64,000 nucleotides of DNA from Ciona savignyi (lineage: Eukaryota > Chordata > Ascidiacea > Phlebobranchia > Cionidae). The position numbers were made by a program, and so were the translations under genes. The stretch covers positions 378,209-442,208 of the forward strand of contig CH003308.1 of NCBI GenBank assembly GCA_000149265.1, read 5' to 3'. Below the pieces are notes generated by a model. That model made no database searches. It was not told the DNA's origin and was given only the letters and a program-made list of their open reading frames with translations. Positions 48,401 to 64,000 of this stretch are shown here, piece by piece. Each line of letters opens with the position of its first letter. Position 1 is the stretch's first letter.

Positions 48401-51400
48401 GTATACAACTTTAATCCGTCACAAAATATCTTGTACATAAGAAACAATCGCGATTTCAGCAGCCAAGAGCAAACAGCATTTAATGATCCAGTCCACACTT
48501 ATTAATGTTCGCCGATGTGAAATTATGATTGCCTGATTGCCTATAAGAAACAAGCGGGCATAATGCGGTTACGATCATACCTTGTTAAAATACAAAAAAA
48601 TACATCGGAAATCGAATCCGGCGCCGTATTATCATAAAAGTTCTCTTTTATACATTTGCTGCACTTCAACATCAATTACGAAAACGGTATGTATTAATAT
48701 TTAAAAGTGCTGTATTATATATCTGACATATTGCAACACTTTATTCTGGAAGACATCACCAATTAAGCGTGGTGTATTCTGACATAACGATAGTGTGTCA
48801 AAAATTGTATCAAGTATTAACGTGTACAATTTACATGATAGAGAAAGCTATGTTTTTAAATTTTAAATTGATGTAAATGTGATTCGAATATTTAAATATT
48901 GTGTCATTTCAGGTTTCGCAAACGTATTGACACAGTTGTTAGAGGACCATTTGCGTACATGAAATATATTTTGTATATGAGTCTGTCGAATTCACCAATC
49001 GTGATAAACAACCTTTTCCGAGTAGTTTGTAGTCATTTATCGGTGATATTGTAATTTCTCAATCGAATCAGTTTCCTTCGAACTTGTTATAGAAATAGAT
49101 GTAGTCGTGCAGCGTTTCCACTTAACAAACATAAATAACCTAAGCTTAAAGTTCCGGATTTGAAAATTACATATTCAGGTTGTCTAAAGAAAACGGGCGA
49201 ATCGAAATAAAAATAAGAATGCCGAACGAGCTGTAGAAATAATAATAATCATTATTCAATAGAGAAAATGAAGGACCCATCAGAAACTATGGGCGAAAAA
49301 GAAAGCACGGATAAAAAGAGAGAAGCCTCGCAGCAACGACGGTGCTGTCGAGAGATTATCCGTACTTCAGTTCGCTTGCCCCATACCGATCGGCAGCAGT
49401 TGCTATTCCATTTCTTGCACTTGTAAAGTCAATGAAAAATTGGTTTGACAGGCAGTTAGGCTGAATATTACGGCGATAATGGCATTGTTATCACCAATTC
49501 AGTGGTAATTAGCATGTAGAATGTGAACAGTGTTTATGTCATTTTTAAATGTAGTAAGGTGCATTCTATTCTAGCAGTACAGATTTTGTTACGACGTTAA
49601 TTCTACAGTGAGACATACAACACAATCGTGAGATAACATAGCTAAATAATTTTGCATTCTGATAGAGTTATAAACTTTGTATTTTAAATTTTTAAGTTGC
49701 ACTTTTGTTATAAAATAAGCATTAGATTGTTGCTAGTTTTTCGGCAGAGTGGGTGGTCTTGTTCTACATATTTCGTTTGATGCTTTTGTTGGTGGTGAGT
49801 CAGTGGTGTTTCAGTAGACCGATTAGTGTTACTCAGCACGCCTAATGTGTACGGCAGGCGACTGCTCTATTAGGTGTCCAAGCACAAAAAAAGCGAACCG
49901 TCAATTTTTCACTTGGAAGTATTGCAATTAGGCTGAACCGCAGCACTTCATTGGTGGGTTCTATAATTGTGAGTTTTCGTCTCGATTTTCTCGCAACATG
50001 TTCGTAATTAGCCCGCTTGTTTAATTACACCCTGCTGCTTTAGTGCAAGTGAAAGCCTACATACATGCCTCCGGGTGCATAACATGTTCTGCTGAAAGTT
50101 CAGACCTGAATTTTGAAACAGAGGCCTACTGTACTCCCGACTACTTAAATCAATCTTGAAATGTAAAAGGTTGTGCGTTACTTAAAACCAAATTATGTAT
50201 TATGAATTAAGTTTAACAATGTTTAAAATTCACAATTAAAAAAAAAAATATCTTCCGATTTTCAAATGATTTAAAAAATATACACGTTGAATACTGTTTT
50301 TGTAAAATAGTATGGTGTGGTAACTAGTAGTAAAACATTAGAATATGTGATTACATCTGGTTTTAGTTTATTTAGCTTAAAATTCTGTCGGATACTTTAC
50401 AAAAGACAAGCCGGAGATAAACGTCGTGAATGGCGTGACGGGCCTGCATCAAAACAAAATGGCGGCCACACTTTTTAAATTAAACGTTCTCAAGGGACAC
50501 AGTCTTTCTTGACGATTTAATTTAAAGATGAAAATTTTTATGCAAATTGAATGTCCTGATAACTTATTGCCAGTCATTTATTTATAATTTTATTTTATTA
50601 AGTGTGGTGCCTGAGATTACAAAGTGGCAATATTATATATAAATATTATATCGCATTAAGCTAGATAGCATACCATTCTTATTTCAAACAATCATAAATA
50701 ATAATATAGTTTATTAAACAAGTATAGTTATTCAAAAACTTTTTTTTAGAAAACTATAGGTAGGACCAACAAACTATTGTTTTTATTTGTTAGATGTTTA
50801 ATTAGCTTGTTATATTTTAACAGGATTTATATAAACTAAGAAGCAGTCGTTGCTTTTCAAAAAAGTGAATATATGATACTATGAAAATATTTTATCCAAC
50901 TTTTAGCACTTAACAATTTTGACGATCGTGGCGTGAGTGTTTAAGTTGAAATCGCCAGAGGAAACTCGTTTCGTTTATTTTGCTGGGTAAATAATACACC
51001 TTATTGCGTCCTGAGATTGGTCGGTAAATAAGATCTAAAAATGATAGAACCGTGTTGATGCAGTTGTGCAAATTGCCCCTTCTTTCGGTCCCGTCTGATG
51101 TGAAGCGCTTGCGCTGGCTCACCGTGAAATTAATCCCGTTTCCACGCACCAGGCAAAGCCGATATCCCGTGTGTAGCGATCGCCAGATCTTTTTGTTTTG
51201 AAAACAGCTTTGCCTTTTTGCGTCGTTACCTTTTTCGCGTCGCAAAAAATATTCGACGATATTGCATCGACCAGTTCACCTTTACAGCATAGTCGACTCT
51301 TGTTCGGGAAACAGTTCACTAATAACCAAACATTTGGATTCTCCATATCGCTTTACATTCAGCGATAAAACTGAGGTAATTAAGGTGATTGAAATGCATT

Positions 51401-54400
51401 TAAAAAGGAAGATACCTAACATTTAATTTTGTGCCTATGCCGCTATAGTTACGTTAATAAGGTGATTTTAGTTAAGCATGCGGGTGGCTTAAAGTCAGGC
51501 AGGATTATAGTAATTTAGATTTGTGGTAGAACCACTAGAGGCGCACTGGAGCAATTTGCCATTATACTTTGTGCATTTTTCACGGCCGTTAGATGGAGCA
51601 CGAGATTCCACGAAACGCAAGCGGTTATCTGTAGAGTTGTAACACACAGGTTGTGCAATTCGTTATCATGTACTGATGGATCTTTAACATATGCGTTGTG
51701 TAAAATTATACTGTGTGTTACTTGCAGAATTTCGCATGTAATTTTTTAGTCGTTTTATGAAATAAGCATAGTTTTTAGTCCTGAGGAAATCGGATCTGTG
51801 TTTTGCTCTGACTGGTTGTCTACTGAAAACAATGATTCACAAATGAACTTTATTTTAAGCAAAGCAGAAAGCTTTTAGTTTGGTCGATTGAAGGGAGTTG
51901 AAAGTAATTTGGTGACATAATATAGGATGGATTCCATTCTCGTTGTGGGGGAGTGTTTGTGTGACACCTGACTGCACCTGGATTGTTTATGATGTTATTA
52001 CCAGGGTAAAAAGTGGAATTTGTTTTATACAGACTATTAAGAACGCCATAAATGCATAGAGTTTGTTTCATTGTTTTAATAATAGTTCAAGTTTTAACAA
52101 TCCATTTGTGATTTCACAACTGGACCAAGGCAACATCCGTTATGTGACCGGCTCCATCCAGCTCCAACCGGGAACCCATTTATTTTTTGTTTAAATGTAA
52201 CAACCTAGCGGAAAAAGGGCTAATACCTGCAGTTAAAAGATGTCAGTTTCTAAAACATTGAGTTTCATTAGTATAACCTGCACCTGGTCATAAAATGTAG
52301 GTCCCATTCTTTTTAGACCAAGTCTTGTCTACTAGTTCATATTTGGTTAATGGCACATCGCGTGCCTTGTTATTTATTACACACAACCCGCATGATTGCG
52401 GTTTGCGCATCAAGATTAACGGATTAGGGATTTAAAACAAGATGCCTACATCCAGTACTCTTGGCCACTCATGCGATTTGTGTGCATTATTCGCCTCGTA
52501 AATGACGTGTGGTTTCTTGACGAATGACGGACGCACATGAGTTTGGTGATCAGACTGACCGGCTAGTAGCACACGTAGAATCTTAAGCATGCGTAGTTAA
52601 ATCTGGTTCCGTTTGCTCTATAAGGATCTGACGCAGTTCTAGAGTGTCAGGTGCTGGGTGACATGGCAAGCTCTGTACTGATCAAACATTAAAGTTTGTT
52701 GTGGCGCTTTTTTATCGGCCAGAAGAAGACGCAGTTCGGTGACCAAAGCAGGAGAAAATCACTCGCTTTGATATCTGTTACTGGCCGGTGAAATTACCTC
52801 GTTGAAAAAATTGCTGTTCCCACCATACGTGGACCGTTTACCCGAAAGCGCACATGAATTTCCAAATTTATACAGTCAAATTAGTCTATATGAGACATAC
52901 CTATAGTCATACGCACAATTTGTTAGTGCACGTCAAACGTTGTAGAGGAGGAATAGCGTGGTTATTGATCTTCACAATCATAAAAGCAGTTTGTCCATAT
53001 ATTTTAATACCAAAGCTTTGTTTTCTTAATTTGACCTCATCGAGAAAAATAGAAAATAAACATTACGTTGAAATATTGATATTTTACAATTATCGATAGT
53101 ACCATCACTGCATTTTACGTTGGATTGTCTTAGGGGTATACATAAGTCTAAACAGAATTTTCTTTGGTGCATCAGTCGTTCTTCCTTTGACTAAATCGCA
53201 TCCGTAAATTATTTAAATCAGTCGACCAAGGTAGTGCAAAACGACTGATAAAAACTATGCAACGAACTTTCATTACGGCGTTGTTTCACATGTGGAGTGG
53301 GTTGCAGTATACTTGTATTTGACTTTCGTTTACTTTCAGTTCAGGAAGTGAGCGGTGCATGAACATATTTTCTTTCTTTTGCTATTCTGGCATCGCGCCA
53401 TTGCATGCCCAATAGCGTAACGGCCTTTCTTATGCTGTGACATTCCTCTGCACCAATAACAACATTTATTGGTGGTGAAAGTAATATGAGCTATCTTTCG
53501 CAGGCTATTTTAGTGTACAAAAGTTGACGTAGAGATATGTATTAAAAGACGTCATTGTTCGGTAGAAATGTTTTCTTTCCAAGTTACCAGGTAACTTAAA
53601 ATGCCGAAACAAGTTGTCGCTGCTGCCGCTCGCTCTTTGTCATTGTACCGTCACGCCTGGCGCTTTCGGTGACTCGTTTTTTCTCGCACTTATTCTCTCT
53701 ATGCTCTGGTCAAGCAGGATTCGAAACTCCCAGGCTGTCCTGACTTTCCGAAGGCAATCGATCATAATTAATCACAATCGGGGTAGCGTAAAGACACCGA
53801 AAGTTCGTCGACGCTCACTCGAAAGTGTGCAACAAGCTCGCGAAACCATGCCTCGCCCCTCAACAGCACACAGCTGATGCCATCAATACATTCGTTAATA
53901 TCCAGCAATTTTGGTTAATCGTGAACTTGCGACGGAAACGCTTTCATCCAGAGTAATTCGCTTGCTGTCCACTCCTGACGGGCTACGATTTCGAGTGCTG
54001 AGTTTCAAGTGCTGCTGTATTGAAAGGATAGTTAAATAGTACAATTCAGTAATCTCGGTTATTTGTCTTGTTTGTCAGTATTAGTTGAGCCAACATTTAG
54101 GATACATGCAAAACCTTTTTCGAAACATAACACACATTAAAATTAAATTGTTTTGTGACTCGTTACAATCATAAACTGTCATTTGTTTACCAGAAGTAGA
54201 TTTGTGCCAGACTGTGAGTTTATATATGATGATTCTTTAATACAGTAATTTCTATTTATGGTGCAAAATAGCACTCATTTCGTTGTATTGCAATGTACTA
54301 AACAAGCTATTACTACAGGAAATTCGAGGTTACCATTTCTTTTATGTTTACAGTTGAACCATTAAAATGCTTGTTTATTTATTTGTGTCTTTGGTTCTAG

Positions 54401-57400
54401 CTTCTATTATTATTACTCGGTGTCTATGCTCAACTCTTGCTCGGCGACCGTGCGCCAATAGAGGCTGTAAGTCAGTCAGCGCTGTCCGTCAGTAGTTAGT
54501 CAGACCGGAGCGATTGCATCGTCAGTTTTTACGCAAACAAGTTATCTTGCCTGGCAGTATATGGACTTTAAAAGAAATGCCTTGTGCTTTTGTGAAGGTC
54601 AGCCTTTAATCGCAAAGGTTTTTTTAGTTGTGGGTGATTTATCAAATCTTAGTATGGCCAAAATAAATACAGCTTAAGTCCTAATTGACAGATAACGTAC
54701 ATTTTACCACCTCAATATTATTTGTTCTTAATTTTGGTTAAATGCTAAAGCGATATAGAGTAAGTAATAAAAACAAAATTGAGCTCTTTAGCTGATAAAA
54801 TAATTATAGCCTACGACGCCATTTTGAAAGTTTTTTTTCGATAGAGAACGCCCGCCTACCGACAAAGAAATACTATGGTCGTTTACACTTTTTTCATCGA
54901 TATACCACATTTTTAAACTTTGGTTTATATAAATGATGCAAATATTAAAGAGAAGGAGCCGAAATATCTGGGGTAATAACAAGTTATTTGTTGCTTGTTT
55001 AGCAGGTCTACTTTTATCAAATTGTGATATAGGTGGTAAAATTTTATAAAATTTCGAAAATTTTAGATTATAGGGTTACAAGAGAACCCCCGTATATATT
55101 TTAAGAAGTCTAGTCGGAATCATCGAATGACATCAAGGGAAAACGTTGGAATTAAGGTATATATTTATTGTGATTGACGGTTCACTCTCTCTGTAGCTGA
55201 CTGGACATTTCTTAAAATGGCGGTATTTTGTGTAAACGGCCTTATCATGAATCGGTTCTAAATATATCTACATGTATATGCGTATATGACTGCTACAGGT
55301 ATGCAAGTAGTTGCGTTAATTACCGGTAAAGTCAATGTTTCATTTTAAATGGCTTAAAATCAGAATATCGACTACTTACTATATTGTGGAACGCGTAAAA
55401 TATATTTTAAAGGTGGAGTTAAAACATGGCGGTAAGTCCCACAATTATGTTCCTGTGTGCGCCGCCATTATGAGTGTAAGCGGATAGCTTGTAAAGCTTC
55501 TTATGGTCGCTGGTGCGTGCATGCCCCTTAAAGTCATTTTGCACACAAACAAACAAAACTGAGAACCTGTTGCACACATTTTTATCATGAACAAATACCT
55601 GTTTAAAAGTAAACTTAAATTTTTGCATGTTAAACTTCGCGTTAACATTTTTTGAACACGTTGCTTTGTGGGAATGGTTACATTATAAAGATGTTACATT
55701 AAGGGTGGTAAAATCGTTACATTAAACGTTTATATCTTTAAACAAATGACAAAAACCAGTAAGGTTGAGCGATGTCCAAGAATTGATATGCGCACACCAG
55801 CGTACGAGCGACATCTAGCAGATGTATGTTAAAACCAATTTAAGATGAGCTTAATCTAAATTCGAATATTTACCAACGTCATATAATAAGATTTAGAGCC
55901 AAATATGAAAGTAATTTTCCAGGTGAGATAGTTGTTAATTGTAATATAGGCGATCTGTATACTGTATGATTCTTAAGAAATACACATTTTTTGTTTTAAT
56001 ACGTTCTATTACCAATTCTGAGAAGCTGTTGTTACAGGATATATTACCTACTGGCCATATTCTACATGTTTTGTGATTATTGATTGCGAAAAGTTACAAA
56101 ACTAATCATGTGCAGCGCATTTTATAACCGGTACACCTAAGAAATTATTTTTAGACGAATCAACGGAAAGCCAACTTTATCTCATTCTTTTCGTTGTACT
56201 GATAGAATGCGACGAAAAACGCGCTGGGCGTTCACACTAAAAATGGTATGCGGCCCTAGGCAGTGTTTGGACATCCGAGTTTGAAATAACATCTTGTCTA
56301 AACAAATACACTCCAGTCCTTTTTCTTGTATAAAAGCGCATTTTTAGTTCATTTAAATTATGTTTTCTCAAAAAGATAAACGAACCAAAACTAAATTTAC
56401 AATGTGTTCTTAGAAAACAGTATTGTACCACGGTCGTTTTACATGTTTATCCAAATACCATACTAATAATTCATCTGTTTTTGAATTGCATTGCCACAGT
56501 TCATCTAGTGATATAAATATCCTTATAGTTGTTTAATGAACCACTACCGCTTTACTTTTACTGAAACGTGGTTTGTTCACAATGGCATGGAATTGACAAA
56601 ACATAGGGAATTGTTAAGGTATTACATCTATATCGTACATAGTATGTAATATGGTAAAATATAATTCTGTTTTCCCAAAAGTGGGGAATTGTTGACCCCT
56701 TCTGTCTTAGCGAAATTAGTTTGTTTGGTTTTTGCACGGTTTTGTTCATGTTAATGTAAAAAGAAATGTTAAGAGCCGTTGCTCTTAATCTCGACCTTTT
56801 TTGTATAAAAAAAACAAGAAAAACAATTTAAAAAACGACAGTTATTTTGCAATTAAATATCACGAGGTTTAAAAACAAGGGGCATCCATAATTTACTGGG
56901 TAATAGAAAATTGTTCTACCCCCCTCTGTGTTGCATGCACGCATCATTGGAGAAATATCTTGCATGGTGTGTTGGACAGCGATCGAACAAGAGCACTTGC
57001 CAACCTGGTATGCTGTCACACGCATTATTCTTGTTCATTGATCAATCGTTTATCTGTGTTTGCTCGCAATTTTTAAATTACAGCAGAAATATTGATGTTG
57101 AACCGATTAATTGTAAGCTGCATTTTATAGAGTTATAAGATAAAGTACAATATGCTACTATATTAGTCAATGTTGAAATTATAGTCAGTTCAAATGTCTT
57201 TAAATATAGATATATATATATCGATTACTGTCATTTACTATAGATGTGGTTGGAATTGGAAGGCAGGCGAGATATTCTCTTCACCCTGAAAGCCTGTGCA
57301 GACTTATCCAGCAGTTCGAGTTTTTGCTTTTCTGACCAATTTGTCGCCGCATTGTATTGTTGGTGGGATTACGTATACGGCTGTCCCCAACACAAAGACT

Positions 57401-59600
57401 TCGCGGCATAAGATTAGGCACAGAACACGCAAGTAATAGGCCTCTGTGGTGACTTTACTATTCTTGCTGTAAATAATCAAGTTCGTTTCGTCCAATTACT
57501 TTCTTTCTCCAGATGTTACTCTGGCCTAAATATTTTGCAAATCGCTATATAATTAAATGCTATCGAGTCACCAAACGAAATAATCTACTACATATTAGCT
57601 TGCCATTACCTTAGGTCATCAAAAAACATCAGTGTATATAGATATTTTAAATTATGCATGTTTATCGTTTGATGTGTAATTTGTAAGTATTACTGGTTAA
57701 ATCGTCCAAAATTTTTAGCATTCTTAATGTTCCAAACGGTTTAGCATAAATTTGTATAGTAATATAAATTATTTGGTTCCTAATTATTCCGGTTAAAAAA
57801 ACACTAAAAACACAATTGTACATGTTGTATTTTGTCAACCTATAACTCGGGTTGTTTGTAGAAACGCCCTAGTCGCGCAAGGTTTAAAATGTGGCACGTT
57901 CAAATTATCAACTGGCAGCGAACAGGTGTTACTTGTCTCTCATTTAAACTGTCACATGCGTCATCACCTCCCACAGAAATTAAATGTCTCGAGAAATGAT
58001 GTGTCATATATATATATACCTTTAAAGCCAAGAAGGTACATTTTAGGCACCACTAACAAAATAACTTTATTTATATCTATATTCTAGCCTATTTTTTTTT
58101 ACAGTAAATGTACACTTGTGTGATCATTCGCCATAATTGGGCAAATACTTCCAAAACCTCTAATTACGGAATTGGCTCTCTCCCACATATTCGCAATTAT
58201 GCACACTTTGACTTACACACGAATTATTATCTGTATTTTGTTTATAGTGTCCACACGTAATCAACAGGCGAAGAATGCCTTCCTTTGATTTTAATTTTTG
58301 TTTATGTTGGTTTGGTTTACAGGTAAATATCCAATATTTAAACCAGTAATTCATTACTGCAGATGCCGAGCATGGTATTTCTGTTAAGAACAAAGGCAAT
58401 ATTTATAAACTGTAAACAAATAAGAGGTTGATACTACGACAGATTAACCTAACCGTGCCTCGCCGTGTAAGCCCGTCGTAAGCTGCACGAAGTACATCGG
58501 TTATCTATCTCCGCGTCATTTTAATTCCCTTTGGAATTTCTTTTTTATATCGGAATTGCGCCGCATTTTGTGCATCGTTGGCATTCAAATAAACCCTTGT
58601 AAAACTGAGTTTTATGCTAAAAACAAAATGTTATGTAACCGCCGATTAAAATAGGTCAATATGGGTCGCAATATATGTAATTGCAAATATTAACTATTCC
58701 ATCGTGCTGTCACAGCCACGGCACCCATGCTGAGTAGATTCCGATCACAGACACATCTAGGAAATGGCGCTGTGGACGAGTGTTTGCCATGTCAACAATA
58801 AAACAGCTCAATATCTGGCCAAGTTAAAATGCAGAAATGATGACCTATGCCTGCTCTTTGTAATTAGCAAGTGCTGGGGCCCTTTTTTGTATTTTTCTAT
58901 TTTTAAGTATATATGTATTTTTAGGATTTTAAATATGTATTTTCAGGATTGTAAAGAATAAGCTTAAAACTACGCTTTTATTTTGTACAAAAATACAGAA
59001 ACAATAGGATCTTGTCAAATTTTTTTTTTTAATAAAATCATATACTAATATAAAAATCCTCTCGCTGGTTGCGTATTTTTAATAATTTAAAAATGCACAA
59101 ATCAACATTGCGCGGTTCTGAAGCTGCGCCATTTTGTTTAACTTGACCACGAACGGCGAAGGCGGTTCGTAAGTATTACGCGCGTTCTCCAGTGCTAGCA
59201 GACCATAAATATATGGCGGACAATCGTACATTCTATTGGCATATGTCGATGGTTGAATAAACTAAATTTATTTCTTTACCAAATAATTTAGCAAATTAGC
59301 TTTAAAACCTAGTGTGGTTTGTACGAAGCGTGTATCATGCTGTAAAAAGTTGGTTAATTACCGGCCTGCTGATCCAGCAACCAACCGAGAAACTGATTGT
59401 TAGTTGTACGTGGTTAATCGTTGGATAATCGGCAATTACCTGGTGACACGACCAATGCAATTCTCGACAGGTAGTCTTTGGCTGACCATGTTTTTGCGTG
59501 TTATCATACTTACGCACGCTGCGTTTCCTTCACCTCGTAACGTGTGATAGCGATTGATAGCGTGTATCCGTTCACACCAGGCACCATTATACGTCGCATA
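39420..59600. other. Intergenic region between EHBP1 and Otx without a supportable gene
   Basis: I checked the longer open frames (42109-42456, 46321-46590, 47508-47825, 50910-51245, 53614-53877) and found no domain, no transmembrane pattern worth a call and no splice-linked partner. No terminal repeats, SINE copies or satellites stand out either, in contrast to the first 10 kb. Several blocks are unusually free of low complexity. The word AAAATGGCG recurs through it. Confidence 0.5.
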
Positions 59601-59660
59601 TATCTTATCTTCGTATTGCAAGGAAGTTTTTGTAAAGGAAGCTACGATATCTACGATAAC
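59601..59660. promoter_or_regulatory. Clustered GATA and ETS sites, candidate Otx neural enhancer (a-element type)
   Basis: Within 60 bp lie TATC (59601-59604) and TTATCT (59605-59610), both GATA sites on the minus strand; two ETS cores, AAGGAAGT (59620-59627) and AAGGAAGC (59635-59642); and two further GATA words, GATATC (59646-59651) and GATAAC (59655-59660). In Ciona, an early neural enhancer of Otx called the a-element is driven by GATA and ETS factors downstream of FGF signalling and lies upstream of Otx. Position (2.6 kb before the first coding exon seen) and site content fit; that this is the same element is inference. The open frame 59544-59999 that covers it shows no protein signature. 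Confidence 0.6.
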
Positions 59661-61325
59661 CTCTACAATGTCGCGACACGCGCAATGTTGTGCTTAGATA
59701 ATAACTTTAAAAAAACACGAAATCGGATACCCAAAAAGCGACCACAACGTGTCTCACGACACCGCCACCCCCCTTTTCCTTTGGAATTAAATTCTAACAA
59801 TATTCAAGGCAAAAGACGGCAAACTAAGACTTGTAATTGTCGTTGGGACGAGGTAGATTGTTTCAGACTATTTCCACACGAAATGGTATTTCAGATCCGT
59901 ATATTGCGCTCTAATTGCTCTTCTGCATCAGTATTGTCTGGTTACAGTCTGTGTTTGAACGGGCACAGTCAAATTAATGGCAGATCTCTTCCACACTGAG
60001 CAAACACAGAAGCAACGCCACGCGGACACTTTGTACCACTTCTCAGTGCATCGATGCACTCCGTAACTGCCATTAAGAATCGACAATTCCTTCACACGAC
60101 TTCCGTCGATTCGCATACACGTTAATAAATATAACAATTATAATTAATCAGGAACAACGCGGCAAAACTGCAGTAGTTAACGAAACATATAGATATAGTC
60201 CTAAGTATATGAACAATATGCAATTTAAATTTGACTTTGTATTTTGCGTTGATAGGAAAGGTAGTTTCAGAGGTATCCAAATATTCGAAGTTTTAAGTGT
60301 TGCGGGTTACCGTGTAAACTGATATCCCTTTGTCAGTCTCAAATCAAGGGTTCGGATGCGCTAAGGTGGACGGACGAGTGGTCATTTCTGAAATGGTTTC
60401 TCAGCAACCGATTTTTAAAAACATGTTTAAGTTTTATATGTAAGGGCCGTTGTGATAGAGACGGACCAGCGCAAACTCAACACTAATTAAGTTATAAGTT
60501 TTGTTTGGAGCAGGTCGCCTTTTGAGGGAGACAACAAATACACAGCGGGTGAGTCCACCTGCCGTGTCAGGGCGGTGCATCTTGTCATTTGCTCCAGATT
60601 TACATTTTGTCAGAACCATTTGGCCTTCAATTCATTCCCACTTGCCAGCACCCCCTCTCTCTATTCACACTTCGGTCGATCCTATTTTCTTTCTTTCTCT
60701 TATCAATGGCGCCAAATGAGAGCTTCCGATTTTCCACGCTAGTTCCCGCCTGCAATCGCTCTCTTGCTCCTTGCCGTCGCTACCAGCCTTTTTCTTTTTT
60801 TTCATAGCTCGAATCTAATTAAAATGCTATTTAAATTTGCTGCTGCTTCCCAATAAAATTACAACCGAGTAGCATTCCTACAGAAAACATCTAGAAGCTA
60901 CCAGAGCTATACGTACAAAATTAGTTCTATTAGGTCAGCTTATCCAGATCATGAAACCGTGATCCGCATCAACTCTTGTATAAAGTGGATTAAAATGGTT
61001 GTTTTAAAGTCCAAGTTGCCAAAGCATTAAACGCAGCTAAACAAACTTGACCATACAGTTAAAAATAAGACCTACAGAAATAAAAGCATTAGGCCCACCA
61101 GATTAATTTACAGAGGAAATATGGTTATTCTATTTTTTAGGATTTACTAACGTTGTTTCTTTTCTAAGCAGATATTAGGCAAAACCCTGATAACTTAAAA
61201 TATTAACAAATAAGGTATTTTTGAAATATTCTCTGAGCAAACTTTCTGGAGTTTCAATACGTCTAAGAGAAAATCAAGTTTCAAGGAAATTGAACAAGTT
61301 CACGTCAAACACGAAAGTTTAGACT
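59661..61325 (+). other. Proximal upstream region of Otx
   Basis: No coding exon is recognised. A pyrimidine-rich stretch at about 60640-60810 (CTCTCTATTC, TTTCTTTCTCTT) gives two overlapping chance frames. The segment ending at 61325 is followed by a consensus donor (GTAAGT at 61326-61331) and could be a 5' untranslated exon. Confidence 0.35.
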
Positions 61326-61331
61326 GTAAGT
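61326..61331 (+). other. Candidate splice donor of an Otx 5' untranslated exon
   Basis: TAGACT|GTAAGT is a strong donor 0.95 kb before the coding exon that begins after an acceptor at 62274. It is an in-place candidate for cis splicing of the Otx leader; a spliced-leader origin is the alternative. Confidence 0.3.
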
Positions 61332-62274
61332 TTTATTTTTACTTCTTTTTGATTATCTTATATCATATTTTAACCATAAACGATTTTTTAGTGTTATACA
61401 AATGTATTTAGCGTCAATTACGACTATCGAAGAGATCAACTTTTTATAATTATCAAAATCATACATTGATAAAATAATTAATCGAAAAATTTCATATCCC
61501 AAAACGCTATCATGTATACCTACCGTTGAACACTTCTTAAAATTATCGTATGGTTTAAATTAATGTTAGACACATTTTTCCACTTTCTTTGTTTTTTTGA
61601 TTTCAAAGCAGATAAGTAATTATTATAAACATAAACAAAGACGATGCGCGGGGCTAGAAATGTTATGGGAAAATTTCTCCGAATCTTTTTATACAAGCAA
61701 TGGTCAAAACAAACGCGATCGTTGTTTGGGTATAGAATAAATGTTTGTATATTTCCATATGGTTTGTTATTTTCCTGACAGCGCGCACGCGTGAGAAATT
61801 ATCGGATTTAAAAGCCAGTAGAGAAATGTCATAAAAGAATTAACTAAAACGTTCCACGAATCAAATTGCGCCCGAAAAGTTATTGGTAATGAACAATAAC
61901 TTACACGATTAGGTTATTGATTGTAAAACTAAAACTAAGGATAATCGCGCCCTAATCCGTTGATATTGTATGCAGCTCATTGTTTTAACATACGCTTTTC
62001 GTTGCGTTTAAAATTACTATTATACAAGGGCACGTGTGGCCACGGACCGTCCATTACGTCCGTTCGACCCGCCTTTGTGTTTTATTTACTCTTGAGCCCT
62101 GCAACGCCTGGAGTTAGGATGGTGCACCGGTTCCCTGCATACTGGCACGTCAACTTCAATAGTTCGCAGCACAATAGACATAAGAGCACCTGCTTCAACG
62201 ATTCAGTTCACCCGTTGTTGCATGACCCCATTCCAAACAGTAGTTTTATAGTAACCACTGCATTTTAATTCCAG

Positions 62275-64000
<1,726 letters not shown>

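Noticed and set aside
48260-48505. 81-codon frame with one hydrophobic stretch and a sequon
   Set aside because: Could suggest a small membrane protein, but the length and content are within chance for this spacer and there is no supporting splice or start context.
59544-59999. 151-codon open frame upstream of Otx
   Set aside because: No domain, biased only by local composition, overlaps the GATA/ETS cluster, and has no splice or conservation support.

Overview
The window looks like nuclear DNA of a tunicate, most likely a Ciona species. It is AT-rich, its genes are split into many small exons with GT-AG introns, it carries tRNA-derived SINE-like repeats and small hAT-type elements, and its two recognisable genes are chordate EHBP1 and Otx. 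No tool was run; homology is by recognition of the translated exons.  Layout. (1) 1-9.3 kb is repeat-rich flank: a 546-bp hAT-type MITE with an internal 43-bp tandem repeat (164-709), a foldback (2151-2648), a 15-bp minisatellite (3344-3569), several SINE copies, and a minus-strand seven-transmembrane receptor-like gene (4839-6034). (2) 9.3-39.4 kb is one plus-strand gene of 24 coding exons that I join in frame from ATG at 9340 to TAA at 39417-39419. It predicts 1354 residues with an N-terminal C2-like domain, a calponin-homology (CH) domain and a C-terminal bMERB Rab-binding domain ending in the CaaX box CRIM. This is EHBP1 (EH-domain-binding protein 1). Its first intron contains a complete 1101-bp hAT-type element with 8-bp target duplications, and its second intron contains a 457-bp assembly gap. 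(3) 39.4-62.3 kb has no coding region I can support, which is a long empty stretch for a compact tunicate genome. (4) 62.3-64.0 kb holds the first three coding exons of the homeobox gene Otx, cut off inside the homeodomain by a real intron; the rest lies beyond the window.  How the parts relate. EHBP1 followed by Otx, both on the same strand, is the order of EHBP1 and OTX1 on human 2p15. The empty stretch between them and the long last introns of EHBP1 (29.2-35.0 and 36.0-39.1 kb) are the places where Otx regulatory DNA would be expected. One site, 59601-59660, packs GATA and ETS motifs as in the FGF-responsive neural enhancer described for Ciona Otx (the a-element). The strongest overall signal is therefore a conserved bystander-plus-target regulatory block; the remaining novelty is in the transposable elements and in recurrent short motifs.
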